64,000 bases of DNA from Marivita geojedonensis. Its GTDB lineage: Bacteria > Pseudomonadota > Alphaproteobacteria > Rhodobacterales > Rhodobacteraceae. The position numbers were made by a program, and so were the translations under genes. Position 1 is the stretch's first letter; each line of letters begins with the position of its first letter. Where the stretch lies: assembly GCF_002115805.1 (NCBI RefSeq), contig NZ_JFKC01000002.1, positions 62,001-126,000 on the forward strand, given 5' to 3'. This document shows, piece after piece, positions 54,898-63,116 of the stretch. The notes beneath the pieces were generated by a model. That model ran no database searches and was not told the origin of the DNA. It saw only the letters and a program-made list of their open reading frames with translations.

Positions 54898-55695
54898 ATG
54901 AAGCGCTTTATCCCATTTGTGAAATCCGATCCCACTGTGGCGGTCGTTCGGATGCAGGGCACGATTGCAGCAGGCACCCGTGGCACGCTCAGCGATGCCA
55001 GCCTCCGCGTGCTTCTCGAAAAGGCATTCCGGCGGGGCAAGCCTGACGCCGTGGCGCTGGAAATCAATTCGCCCGGTGGCTCACCGGTGCAAAGCGCCCT
55101 GATCGGTTCACGCATCCGTCGGCTGTCGGAAGAAACCGAAGTTCCCGTCTACGCCTTCGTCGAGGATGTCGCTGCATCGGGTGGCTACTGGATCGCCAGC
55201 GCCGCGGACGAGATCTATGCCGACGCCAGTTCGATCCTTGGCTCAATCGGGGTCATTTCGGCCGGTTTCGGAGCGCATGTGTTTCTGCAGCGTCAGGGGA
55301 TCGAACGCCGGGTACACACGGCAGGCAAGTCGAAATCCATGCTCGACCCGTTCCGCCCCGAGAGCGAGGAAGACGTGGCACGTCTGAACCGTCTGCTTGG
55401 GCAGTTGCATGACACGTTCATCACCCAGGTCAAGGACCGGCGGGGGGACCGGCTGGCCGATAACCCGGACCTCTTTACCGGAGAGATCTGGGTCGGACAG
55501 GGCGCGGTCGATGTCGGTCTTGCCGATCATGTCGGACATCTCGTGCCCGCCATGAAAGAGCGCTTTGGCGACAAGGTGAAATTCCGCCGCTACGAACAGC
55601 GCCGTCCGTTCTTTGCCCGTTTCGGTGCGAAACTTGCCACCGATGCGCTCAGTGCTATCGAGGAGCGCGCCGAGTTCGCGCGCTACGGTCTCTGA
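54898..55695 (+). CDS. S49 family peptidase (SppA-like)
   Basis: A 265-residue signal-peptide-peptidase-like serine protease of the short type. EINSPGGSPVQSALIGSRIR, DVAASGGYWIASAADEIYAD and SSILGSIGVIS (nucleophile serine) are present, and the lysine in AGKSKSMLDPF fits the Ser-Lys dyad. It has no strong signal peptide, so it may face the cytoplasm. The start at 54898 is preferred to an upstream ATG because the leader is a palindromic repeat. A small Cys protein follows. Confidence 0.9.
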   Translation: MKRFIPFVKSDPTVAVVRMQGTIAAGTRGTLSDASLRVLLEKAFRRGKPDAVALEINSPGGSPVQSALIGSRIRRLSEETEVPVYAFVEDVAASGGYWIASAADEIYADASSILGSIGVISAGFGAHVFLQRQGIERRVHTAGKSKSMLDPFRPESEEDVARLNRLLGQLHDTFITQVKDRRGDRLADNPDLFTGEIWVGQGAVDVGLADHVGHLVPAMKERFGDKVKFRRYEQRRPFFARFGAKLATDALSAIEERAEFARYGL

Positions 55696-55696
55696 C

Positions 55697-55864
55697 GTGA
55701 TCGCAAAGATCGTTCTCCTCTTCCTCGCCTTCATGGCGGTTCTTGCCATGTTCGGCAAACTCCAGGTTCCCGGCGTCAAACGCCTGTCGGACGCCAAATG
55801 CCCCAAATGCGGCCGTTACCGGATCGGCAAGGGACCGTGCCCCTGTTCGGGAAAGGCAGGCTGA
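55697..55864 (+). CDS. Small membrane-anchored zinc-ribbon-like protein (55 aa)
   Basis: A 55-residue protein starting with GTG at 55697, one base after the peptidase stop. It has one hydrophobic segment (IVLLFLAFMAVLAMF) and a C-terminal CPKCGRYRIGKGPCPC motif with four cysteines. It could bind zinc near the membrane. It overlaps no gene and precedes the antiporter by one base, so it is probably co-translated with both neighbours. Confidence 0.7.
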   Translation: MIAKIVLLFLAFMAVLAMFGKLQVPGVKRLSDAKCPKCGRYRIGKGPCPCSGKAG

Positions 55865-55865
55865 G

Positions 55866-56819
55866 ATGCTGATGATCTGGGGAGGTGTGGTCATCGGTCT
55901 GGTCATCCTGCTTCTGGCCGGGGATGCGCTGGTCAAGGGCGCAGTAAACCTGTCGCTCCGGATTGGGATCCCTGCTCTGATCGTCAGCCTGACGGTTGTG
56001 GCTTTCGGCACCTCCGCGCCAGAGCTGCTCATCTCGATCAAGGCGGCGATGGAGAATGTGCCCGGTATTGCACTTGGCAATGTTGTAGGGTCGAACACCG
56101 CGAACATCCTGTTGGTGTTGGGGATACCGGCTCTGCTGGCTGTCATGCACACGAGCGAGTGTGACACCCGCAAGAGCTATGTCGTGATGCTCGGGGCATC
56201 GGTGCTGTTCATTGCTCTGGCCTTCCGGGGTGTGTTCGACTGGATCGCAGGCGTGATCCTTCTGGTTGTTCTGGCTGTTATTCTTGGCGACTCCATGCGC
56301 GAGGCGCTGGCCCATCGGCGCGCTGGGCAGGAGGCCGAGGATGACGAAGAGCCTGAAGGCGCCGACCCGAACATGCCGTGGTGGAAGATCCTTCTTTACC
56401 TCGCACTTGGTCTTGTTGGTCTGCCGCTGGGCGCTGATCTGCTGGTCGACAGCTCGGTCGAGATCGCCACGCTGTTCGGCGTGAGTGACACGGTGATCGG
56501 CCTGACGCTGGTTGCCCTCGGGACTTCCCTGCCGGAGCTAGCGACAACCGTCATGGCCGCACTTCGGCGGCAGGCGGATGTGGCATTGGGCAACGTCATC
56601 GGGTCCAACATGTTCAACCTGTTGGCCATCATCGGTGTCGCGTCAATGATCGCGCCGATCCCGGTCGATCCGGAATTCCTGAGCTTCGACCTCTGGGTCA
56701 TGCTTGGCGCGTCGCTCCTGATCTTCCCGCTGGTGTTCCTTGCCAAAGATCTGACCCGTATCTGGGGTGTGGTCTTGTCGGCGCTCTATCTGGGCTACAT
56801 TGCGCTTGTCATCATGTAA
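55866..56819 (+). CDS. Calcium/sodium antiporter (CaCA family)
   Basis: A 317-residue antiporter with ten or so hydrophobic segments. The two inverted alpha-repeats are clear: GTSAPELLISIKA ... GNVVGSNTANILLVLG and GTSLPELATTVMAA ... GNVIGSNMFNLLAIIG. It resembles YrbG/CaxA. An acidic loop (EAEDDEEPEGADP) joins the halves. It exchanges Ca2+ or another cation for Na+ or H+. Confidence 0.93.
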   Translation: MLMIWGGVVIGLVILLLAGDALVKGAVNLSLRIGIPALIVSLTVVAFGTSAPELLISIKAAMENVPGIALGNVVGSNTANILLVLGIPALLAVMHTSECDTRKSYVVMLGASVLFIALAFRGVFDWIAGVILLVVLAVILGDSMREALAHRRAGQEAEDDEEPEGADPNMPWWKILLYLALGLVGLPLGADLLVDSSVEIATLFGVSDTVIGLTLVALGTSLPELATTVMAALRRQADVALGNVIGSNMFNLLAIIGVASMIAPIPVDPEFLSFDLWVMLGASLLIFPLVFLAKDLTRIWGVVLSALYLGYIALVIM

Positions 56820-56834
56820 GGGCAGGGCGGAGCA

Positions 56835-57614
56835 ATGAGCAGAGCACTGATCACAGGGGCCGGAAAACGGCTTGGACGCGCAATGGCGCTCTACCTCGCA
56901 GATCGCGGTTTCGACATCGCGGTGCATTACGCGAGTTCTGCGGCAGCAGCGGAAGAGGTTGCGGATATCGTCCGGGCAAAAGGCCGCAAGGCGTGTACCG
57001 TGCAGGCCGATCTGCTCAGCGAGGACGAGACACAGTCACTCACGGATGCGGCTGTTGCGAGGATCGGCGGGCCGTTGACGGTGCTGATCAACAACGCGTC
57101 GATCTTCGAGTATGACAACATCGAAAGCGCCACGCGCGACAGCTGGGACAGACATCTGGAAAGCAATCTGCGCGCACCGTTTGTCCTGACACAGCGTTTC
57201 GCAGCGCAACTGCCAGAGCCGCAACGCGACGATCAGGACGAGCCCGTTGCCAGCGGTCTGGTGGTGAACATGATCGACCAGCGGGTGCGTAAACTGACGC
57301 CGGAGTTCATGACCTACACCATCGCAAAAATGGGGCTTTGGGCCTTTACCCAAACAGCGGCGCAGGCGCTGGCGCCGAAATGCCGGGTCAACGCGATTGG
57401 CCCCGGTCCGACCCTCAAAGGCGGGCGTCAGAGCGAGTCGCATTTTTCGAAACAGCGCGCGGCCACGATCCTGGAACGGGGGGCAAACCCGTCGGATATC
57501 ACGGCCGCACTGGGTTATTTCCTTGATGCGCCAGCGGTCACCGGACAGCTGCTGTGTGTGGATGGCGGTCAGCATCTGGGATGGCAGACACCCGACGTGA
57601 TCGGGGTTGAATGA
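56835..57614 (+). CDS. SDR family oxidoreductase (pteridine-reductase-like)
   Basis: A 259-residue short-chain dehydrogenase. The cofactor motif TGAGKRLGRA with arginine instead of glycine is the TGxxxRxG form of pteridine reductases and FolM. NNASIFE and YTIAKMG (catalytic Tyr-Lys) follow. A role in folate/monapterin reduction is likely but not certain. It follows the antiporter by 15 bases. Confidence 0.85.
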   Translation: MSRALITGAGKRLGRAMALYLADRGFDIAVHYASSAAAAEEVADIVRAKGRKACTVQADLLSEDETQSLTDAAVARIGGPLTVLINNASIFEYDNIESATRDSWDRHLESNLRAPFVLTQRFAAQLPEPQRDDQDEPVASGLVVNMIDQRVRKLTPEFMTYTIAKMGLWAFTQTAAQALAPKCRVNAIGPGPTLKGGRQSESHFSKQRAATILERGANPSDITAALGYFLDAPAVTGQLLCVDGGQHLGWQTPDVIGVE

Positions 57615-57926
57615 TGTGCGGCAGAAGCAAGTTTTGCACCGGTCGGATTAACGTTACGAAACTGTTACGAAAGTCTTAATGTTTTCAGTAACTTGTCATG
57701 CGTAAAGAAAAATACCTCATAATTTCAAATACTTGTGGCATCGGCTAAAAATTAGGCAGATGAGGGAAGGCGCCGAAAAACAAGGGAAATTTCTTAACGT
57801 TCAAAACTTTCCCCCAAAGTTATCCACAGAAACCGTGGATGTCTTAAAGGTTGCACCGGCGGTTCCAATCGGGCAGCGAATTTGAAAGAATCGGTGTCCG
57901 GAGAAAGGGTGTCAGGGCCGCCTTAC
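57615..57926 (+). promoter_or_regulatory. AT-rich gap with DnaA-box-like sequence upstream of uvrC
   Basis: This stretch is markedly more AT-rich than its flanks. It contains TTATCCACA (57820-57828), a perfect DnaA-box sequence, and a direct repeat TTACGAAAC/TTACGAAAG near 57655. No gene is supported. It could be a cell-cycle-controlled promoter for uvrC. Confidence 0.4.
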
Positions 57927-59792
57927 ATGACGCAAAAATCTGACAGTGAACCGGTCACGGGCCATGCCTGTATCCAGAGCTATCTGAAGACGCTGGACGC
58001 AAGCCCCGGTGTTTACAGGATGCTCGATGCACAAGCGCGGGTGCTCTATGTCGGAAAGGCGCGGAACCTGCGCGCGCGTGTATCCAACTATGCGAGACCG
58101 GCGGGGCACAGCCCACGGATTGCGCGGATGATCTCGGAAACCGCGTCGATGATGTTTCTGACGACGCGGACGGAAACCGAGGCGCTGCTGCTGGAGCAGA
58201 ACCTCATCAAGCAGCTGAAGCCGCGTTACAACGTGCTGCTGCGGGACGATAAATCCTTCCCCAATATCCATGTCACCGATCACGCCTATCCGATGATCCA
58301 CAAGCATCGCGGCGCGAAGAAGGAGAAGGGCGCGTATTATGGCCCGTTTGCCAGTGCGGGCGCGGTGAACCGGACTCTGAACCAGTTGCAGAAGGTGTTT
58401 CTGCTCCGCAACTGTACCGATGCGATGTTCGACAGTCGCACGCGGCCCTGCCTGCTTTATCAGATCAAACGCTGCTCCGCGCCCTGTGTCGGGAAGATTT
58501 CCGAAGCCGATTATGCCGCGAGTGTCCGGGATGCGGAACGGTTCCTGTCGGGCAAATCCACGAACATTCAGGAAACGCTGGCCAAGCAGATGGCGCAGGC
58601 GTCTGAAGAGATGGAATTCGAACGCGCGGCTGCATTGCGTGACCGCATCCGCGCGCTGACGCAGGTGCAGACGGCGCAGGGGATCAACCCGCGTGGCGTG
58701 ACCGAGGCGGACGTGATCGCGCTGCATCTGGAGAAGGGGCAGGCCTGTGTTCAGGTGTTCTTCATCCGGGCGAACCAGAACTGGGGCAACCGCGATTTCT
58801 ATCCGCGTGTGGGCGCCGATGTGGAAGAGGCCGAAGTCCTGGAAGCGTTCCTCGGACAGTTCTACGACACCAAGGAACCTCCGCGCCTGATCCTGCTGTC
58901 ACATCCGATCGAAAATGAAGACCTGATGACAGAAGCGCTGTCCGGCAAGCTGGGTCGCAAGGTCGAAATTTCGGTGCCGCTTCGAGGCGAGAAGTCCGAG
59001 TTGGTCGATGGTGCCTTGCGCAATGCGCGGGAGTCTCTGGCCCGCCGGATGGCGGAAACGGCAACACAGGCGAAGCTGCTGCGCGGGCTGGCCGAGGCGT
59101 TCGATCTGGAGGCTCCACCCGAGCGGATCGAGGTCTACGACAACAGCCATATCCAAGGCACCAACGCCGTTGGCGCGATGATTGTCGCGGGGCCGGACGG
59201 GTTTCTGAAAAGCCAGTACCGGAAGTTCAACATCAAGGGGGATGAGCTGACCCCCGGCGACGATTTCGGCATGATGAAAGATGTGCTGACGCGACGTTTC
59301 AAGCGGTTGCTCAAGGATGATCCGGATCGTGACAAGGGGCTGTGGCCCGACCTGCTGTTGATCGATGGCGGGGCCGGGCAGGTGTCGGCGGTGCGCGAGA
59401 TCATGGAGGAATACGGCGTCGAAGATGTGCCGATGGTCGGTGTCGCCAAAGGTGTGGATCGGGATGCGGGCAAGGAAGAGTTCCACCGTCCCGGCACACG
59501 CCCCTTTGCGCTGCGCCACAATGATCCGGTGCTTTACTTCGTCCAGCGTCTGCGCGACGAGGCGCACCGTTTTGCCATCGGCACGCACCGGGCGAAGCGG
59601 GCAAAGTCGCAGATGGCAAACCCGCTGGATGAAATCTCGGGCGTGGGCGCGTCGCGCAAGCGGGCGCTGCTGGCGCATTTCGGATCGGCCAAGGCAGTCA
59701 GCCGGGCGAACCTGGCTGACCTGAAGGCGGTGGAAGGTGTCAGCGAAGCACTGGCAGAGCGGATTTACAGCTTCTTCCACGAGAGCGGATAG
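57927..59792 (+). CDS. uvrC: Excinuclease ABC subunit C
   Basis: A 621-residue nucleotide-excision-repair nuclease. The GIY-YIG domain has SPGVYRML ... [17 protein letters not shown] near residue 40. The UvrBC-interaction region with [11 protein letters not shown] is at about residue 215. The RNase H-like domain follows ([23 protein letters not shown]), and a C-terminal helix-hairpin-helix pair ends the protein. A GTG at 57909 with GGAG upstream is an alternative start. Confidence 0.96.
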   Translation: MTQKSDSEPVTGHACIQSYLKTLDASPGVYRMLDAQARVLYVGKARNLRARVSNYARPAGHSPRIARMISETASMMFLTTRTETEALLLEQNLIKQLKPRYNVLLRDDKSFPNIHVTDHAYPMIHKHRGAKKEKGAYYGPFASAGAVNRTLNQLQKVFLLRNCTDAMFDSRTRPCLLYQIKRCSAPCVGKISEADYAASVRDAERFLSGKSTNIQETLAKQMAQASEEMEFERAAALRDRIRALTQVQTAQGINPRGVTEADVIALHLEKGQACVQVFFIRANQNWGNRDFYPRVGADVEEAEVLEAFLGQFYDTKEPPRLILLSHPIENEDLMTEALSGKLGRKVEISVPLRGEKSELVDGALRNARESLARRMAETATQAKLLRGLAEAFDLEAPPERIEVYDNSHIQGTNAVGAMIVAGPDGFLKSQYRKFNIKGDELTPGDDFGMMKDVLTRRFKRLLKDDPDRDKGLWPDLLLIDGGAGQVSAVREIMEEYGVEDVPMVGVAKGVDRDAGKEEFHRPGTRPFALRHNDPVLYFVQRLRDEAHRFAIGTHRAKRAKSQMANPLDEISGVGASRKRALLAHFGSAKAVSRANLADLKAVEGVSEALAERIYSFFHESG

Positions 59793-59855
59793 GGTGCCTG
59801 ATTGTGTGCGCTGCGCGCACGCATGATGCCTCGGCGCTGACGCGCCTGCGGGTTG

Positions 59856-59885
59856 CCTCCGGCGGAGGTATTTTTCAAACGAAGA
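59856..59885 (+). terminator. Terminator after uvrC with GAGGTATTTTT tail (repeat copy 2)
   Basis: CCTCC-GGC-GGAGG is followed by TATTTTT. The tail GGAGGTATTTTTCAAAC matches the element at 38640-38665. Further hairpins precede it. Here it follows uvrC and could end transcription. Confidence 0.6.
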
Positions 59886-59888
59886 AGG

Positions 59889-60320
59889 TCAGACGCTGAG
59901 TTGGCCCAGTGTCTGGCGGACGCTTTCCGAAAGCGGGGCCGGGCGGCCATCGGTACCGACATGGACCTGGGTGAAAAACCCTTCGGCCCCGGCGGTGTCG
60001 CTCTCATTGGCGAAGAGCGCGATCTCGTAGCGGAAGGACGAGGTGCCGATATGCGCGATGCGGATCCCGGCGGTGAGAATGTCAGGAAAGCCCAGTTCGG
60101 CGTGATAGCGGCAACCGCTTTCGACCACGAGGAATTTGGTGGCGTTGGGGCCTCTGATCTCGATGCCCTGTTCGATCTGCCAGAGGCTGACCGCGGTGTC
60201 GAAAAGCGCGTAATAGGTGGCATTGTTGAGGTGGCCGTATTCGTCATTGTCCTGCCAGCGGGTCGGCAGGGTACGGAAAGCGCGGTAGTCGGCGCGGGTT
60301 CCGGGAGGTGTGCGGGTCAT
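59889..60320 (-). CDS. Acyl-CoA thioesterase (YbgC/FcbC type)
   Basis: A 143-residue hotdog-fold thioesterase. The RWQDNDEYGHLNNATYYALFDTAV segment carries the catalytic aspartate and NN pair of the 4-hydroxybenzoyl-CoA thioesterase family. Natural substrate is unknown. It overlaps the upstream TIGR02186 gene by four bases. Confidence 0.88.
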   Translation of the reverse strand: MTRTPPGTRADYRAFRTLPTRWQDNDEYGHLNNATYYALFDTAVSLWQIEQGIEIRGPNATKFLVVESGCRYHAELGFPDILTAGIRIAHIGTSSFRYEIALFANESDTAGAEGFFTQVHVGTDGRPAPLSESVRQTLGQLSV

Positions 60321-61075
60321 CCGGAGCGCATCAGGCGGAAGGCCGCTGAGGCGCCCCAGCCGGCGGCTATAGCGATGGTCAGCGACAGAAGGCCGTAGAT
60401 CAGTGGTTGCTGGCGCGACAGGTTGAAGAGCCAGCGTTCGAGGCCGACCTTGCGGACGTCGATGCTGGTTTCGTACTGCGACACGACCTTGCCGCCACGG
60501 GTGAGGAAGATGCGCGTGGCATAGTCACCTTCGGTCAGGTTTGCGGGCATCTGGATGGCGGTGTTGAAGAGTGTCGATTCCCGCAGTTCGACTGCGCCTT
60601 CCTCCAGAGCGTAGAGCCCGTTTTCCATGCGGATTCGGATCACGGCGTCGGAGAAGGCCTGAGGTTCGTTCACCTCCATCGGTGCGCCGACCGACCGGAT
60701 CGCGCGGGGGATGGAGATGGTGTGACGCAGGTCTTCGGTTTCGCTGATCACGTCGCTCCATGGTGCCGAAGTGGCGATGGCGTAGAAACTCGGCGCGGCA
60801 TCGACCTCGACCGAGTCGACATTGACCCAGATGCCAAGGCGGCGTTCCTTGCGCCGGACGGTCAGCGGCAGTTGGGGGCCGGACACCGTGACAATCACCT
60901 GGAGAGGTTGATCCTGGGGGATCGGCGTTTCGCGCTTGATCGCGCCGTAGATGATGATTTCGGAGCCGTCGAAATTGGTCGAAATCGAAACCTGATCCTG
61001 GCTGAGGCCCAACACGACTTCCTCGGCGCGCAGCGGTGCGGCGATAAGTGTGAGGATCAGGAGCAGCCAGCGCAT
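60317..61075 (-). CDS. TIGR02186 family protein
   Basis: A 252-residue protein with a signal peptide (ILTLIAAPLRAEE). Beta-rich periplasmic sequence is followed by a C-terminal membrane helix (PLIYGLLSLTIAIAAGWGASAAF). It matches the TIGR02186 family usually paired with a TauE/SafE permease, which is the next upstream gene sharing one base with it. The two probably work together in the inner membrane; the cargo is unknown. Confidence 0.85.
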   Translation of the reverse strand: MRWLLLILTLIAAPLRAEEVVLGLSQDQVSISTNFDGSEIIIYGAIKRETPIPQDQPLQVIVTVSGPQLPLTVRRKERRLGIWVNVDSVEVDAAPSFYAIATSAPWSDVISETEDLRHTISIPRAIRSVGAPMEVNEPQAFSDAVIRIRMENGLYALEEGAVELRESTLFNTAIQMPANLTEGDYATRIFLTRGGKVVSQYETSIDVRKVGLERWLFNLSRQQPLIYGLLSLTIAIAAGWGASAAFRLMRSG

Positions 61076-61989
61076 CAGTGGCCTCCCGCCGCGCCGATCG
61101 AGAACAGTTCGGACGGCTGGATCAGCAGGTCCAGCGCGAGTTTGCCGCAGACGGCGAGCACCATCATCGCCAGCAGGATGCGCAGTTGTTCGGCCTTGAG
61201 TTTGGCCCCGATCACGGTGCCGAACTGTGCCCCGACCACACCGCCGACCAGCAGCAGCACGGCCAGCACCATGTCCACGGTGTAGTTCGTGGTGGCGTGC
61301 AGCAATGTGGTGAAGCCGGTCACGAAGATGATCTGGAACAGCGAGGTGCCAACCACAACCTTTGTCGGCATGCCGAGCAGGTAGATCATTGCCGGCACCA
61401 TGATGAAGCCACCGCCGACACCCATGATCGCCGCAAGAATACCGACGAGCACACCGACGATTACTGGCGGTATGACCGAGATATAAAGGCCCGAGGTGCG
61501 AAAGCGCATCTTGAAGGGCAGGCCGTGAATCCAGTTGTGCTTCTTTCGGGCGGGGGCCTTGCCGGATTTGGTCTTGCGGATGGCGTTCAGGCTTTCGACG
61601 AACATCAGCGAGCCGATGATGCCGAGGAATACCACGTAGCAGAGCTTGACCAGCAGATCGACCTGACCGAGGCTTTTCAGGTAGTTGAAGACCCAGACAC
61701 CCAGCGCGGCGCCGATCAGACCTCCGATCAGCAGCACGGTGCCCATCTTCAAATCAACGGTTTTTCGCCTGAGATGCGCCAGGACGCCCGAGAATGACGA
61801 AGCAACGATCTGGTTCGCTTCTGTCGCCACGGCCACCGCCGGCGGGATGCCGATGAAGAACAGCAGCGGAGTCATCAGGAACCCGCCACCGACGCCGAAC
61901 ATGCCAGAAAGGATGCCCACCAAGCCGCCCAGGCCAAGCAGCAGGAACGCGTTGACCGATACCTCGGCGATGGGCAGGTAAATTTGCAT
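61075..61989 (-). CDS. TauE/SafE family permease
   Basis: A 304-residue inner-membrane protein with about eight hydrophobic segments in two repeats (GLGGLVGILSGMFGVGGGFLMTPLLFFIG and GVLVGILAAIMGVGGGFIMVPAMIYLLG), the sulfite/sulfonate exporter family pattern. The start at 61989 is used because the earlier in-frame methionine adds an unlikely leader. It is paired with TIGR02186. Confidence 0.9.
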   Translation of the reverse strand: MQIYLPIAEVSVNAFLLLGLGGLVGILSGMFGVGGGFLMTPLLFFIGIPPAVAVATEANQIVASSFSGVLAHLRRKTVDLKMGTVLLIGGLIGAALGVWVFNYLKSLGQVDLLVKLCYVVFLGIIGSLMFVESLNAIRKTKSGKAPARKKHNWIHGLPFKMRFRTSGLYISVIPPVIVGVLVGILAAIMGVGGGFIMVPAMIYLLGMPTKVVVGTSLFQIIFVTGFTTLLHATTNYTVDMVLAVLLLVGGVVGAQFGTVIGAKLKAEQLRILLAMMVLAVCGKLALDLLIQPSELFSIGAAGGH

Positions 61990-62097
61990 GTTTGTCCATA
62001 GACCCAACCCTTGCCCCGTTTCAAGCGGTGCGGTGCCGCAGGTGCAAAAAGGACTTACGGATGAGGGTCAACTGGACTCAGGGACAACGCGGGTGAT

Positions 62098-62133
62098 GCG
62101 ACGGGGCATCACCCGTTTCCGTCGACGGAAACG
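62098..62133. repeat. Paired palindrome element B
   Basis: The hairpin GGTGATGC-GACGGG-GCATCACC (outer pair CG) abuts CGTTTCCGTCGACGGAAACG, a perfect 20-bp palindrome (62114-62133). It lies at the 3' side of the ABC permease genes. Confidence 0.75.
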
Positions 62134-62150
62134 CCCGCTTACAAAAGCGG

Positions 62151-63116
62151 TCAGCGCTCCTTCACGTAGGGCTCACCGCCAGCCCGCGGCGGGATTGCCT
62201 TGCCGACGAAGCCTGCAAGGATGACAACGGTCAGGATATAGGGCAGCGCGTCCATGAACTGCACCGGAACTATGAACGCTCCGAGATCGATGTTCTGATA
62301 GCGCAGTGCAATGGCTTGCAGCAGACCGAACAGCAGGCAGGCATAGAGCGCGTACCACGGTCTCCATTTCGCAAATATCAGCGCCGCCAGTGCGATGAAG
62401 CCGCGCCCGGCGGTCATGTCCTTGACGAAACCGGCCTGCAGCGCGGTGGCCAGATAGGCCCCGGCGATGCCGCAGAGGATACCGCAAATCCCGACGGCCA
62501 CATAGCGCAGCCCAATGACCGATACGCCTGCGGTATCCACTGCCTCGGGGGCCTCACCAACCGCGCGCAGACGCAGGCCGAAGCGGGTGCGGAACATCAG
62601 CCACCATGTAAGAGGCACCATCAGGAAGGCGACGTACACGAGGATCGAGTGTCCCGAGATCAGTTCCGCGTAGATTGGGCCGATGATCGGGATGCCCGCA
62701 GCGGCCTCGGCCCCTGGGAGGGTGATCGGCCCGAAGCGGCCTTCTCCGATCAGGGACGGGGTTCGACCGCCCTGACTGAACCAGTCCTGCGCGATCAGCA
62801 CCGTCAGACCGGCGGCGAGGAAGTTGATCGCGACCCCGGAGATAAGCTGATTGCCCCGGAATGTGATCGAGGCAAGACCGTGGAGAACCGAGAGTGCCAT
62901 CGAGGCGAGGATGCCCGCGCCGAGGCCCATCCAGACGTCACCGGTGATGGATGCAATGGCGGCTGAGAAAAAGGCTGCGGCGAGCATCTTGCCCTCGAGG
63001 CCGATGTCGAAAATCCCGGCGCGTTCGGAATAGAGCCCTGCAAGGCACGCCAGGAGAAGCGGCGTGGCCAGGCGAATGGTGCTGTCGAGCACCTGAAGCA
63101 GTGTTGCGAAATCCAT
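62151..63116 (-). CDS. ABC transporter permease (nucleoside/simple sugar type)
   Basis: A 321-residue permease with about ten hydrophobic segments. LLLACLAGLYSERAGIFDIGLEGKMLAAAFFSA is the family signature of the BmpA-linked nucleoside importers (YufQ-like). It overlaps the second permease by one base. The binding protein and ATPase genes would be expected upstream, outside the window. Confidence 0.9.
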   Translation of the reverse strand: MDFATLLQVLDSTIRLATPLLLACLAGLYSERAGIFDIGLEGKMLAAAFFSAAIASITGDVWMGLGAGILASMALSVLHGLASITFRGNQLISGVAINFLAAGLTVLIAQDWFSQGGRTPSLIGEGRFGPITLPGAEAAAGIPIIGPIYAELISGHSILVYVAFLMVPLTWWLMFRTRFGLRLRAVGEAPEAVDTAGVSVIGLRYVAVGICGILCGIAGAYLATALQAGFVKDMTAGRGFIALAALIFAKWRPWYALYACLLFGLLQAIALRYQNIDLGAFIVPVQFMDALPYILTVVILAGFVGKAIPPRAGGEPYVKER

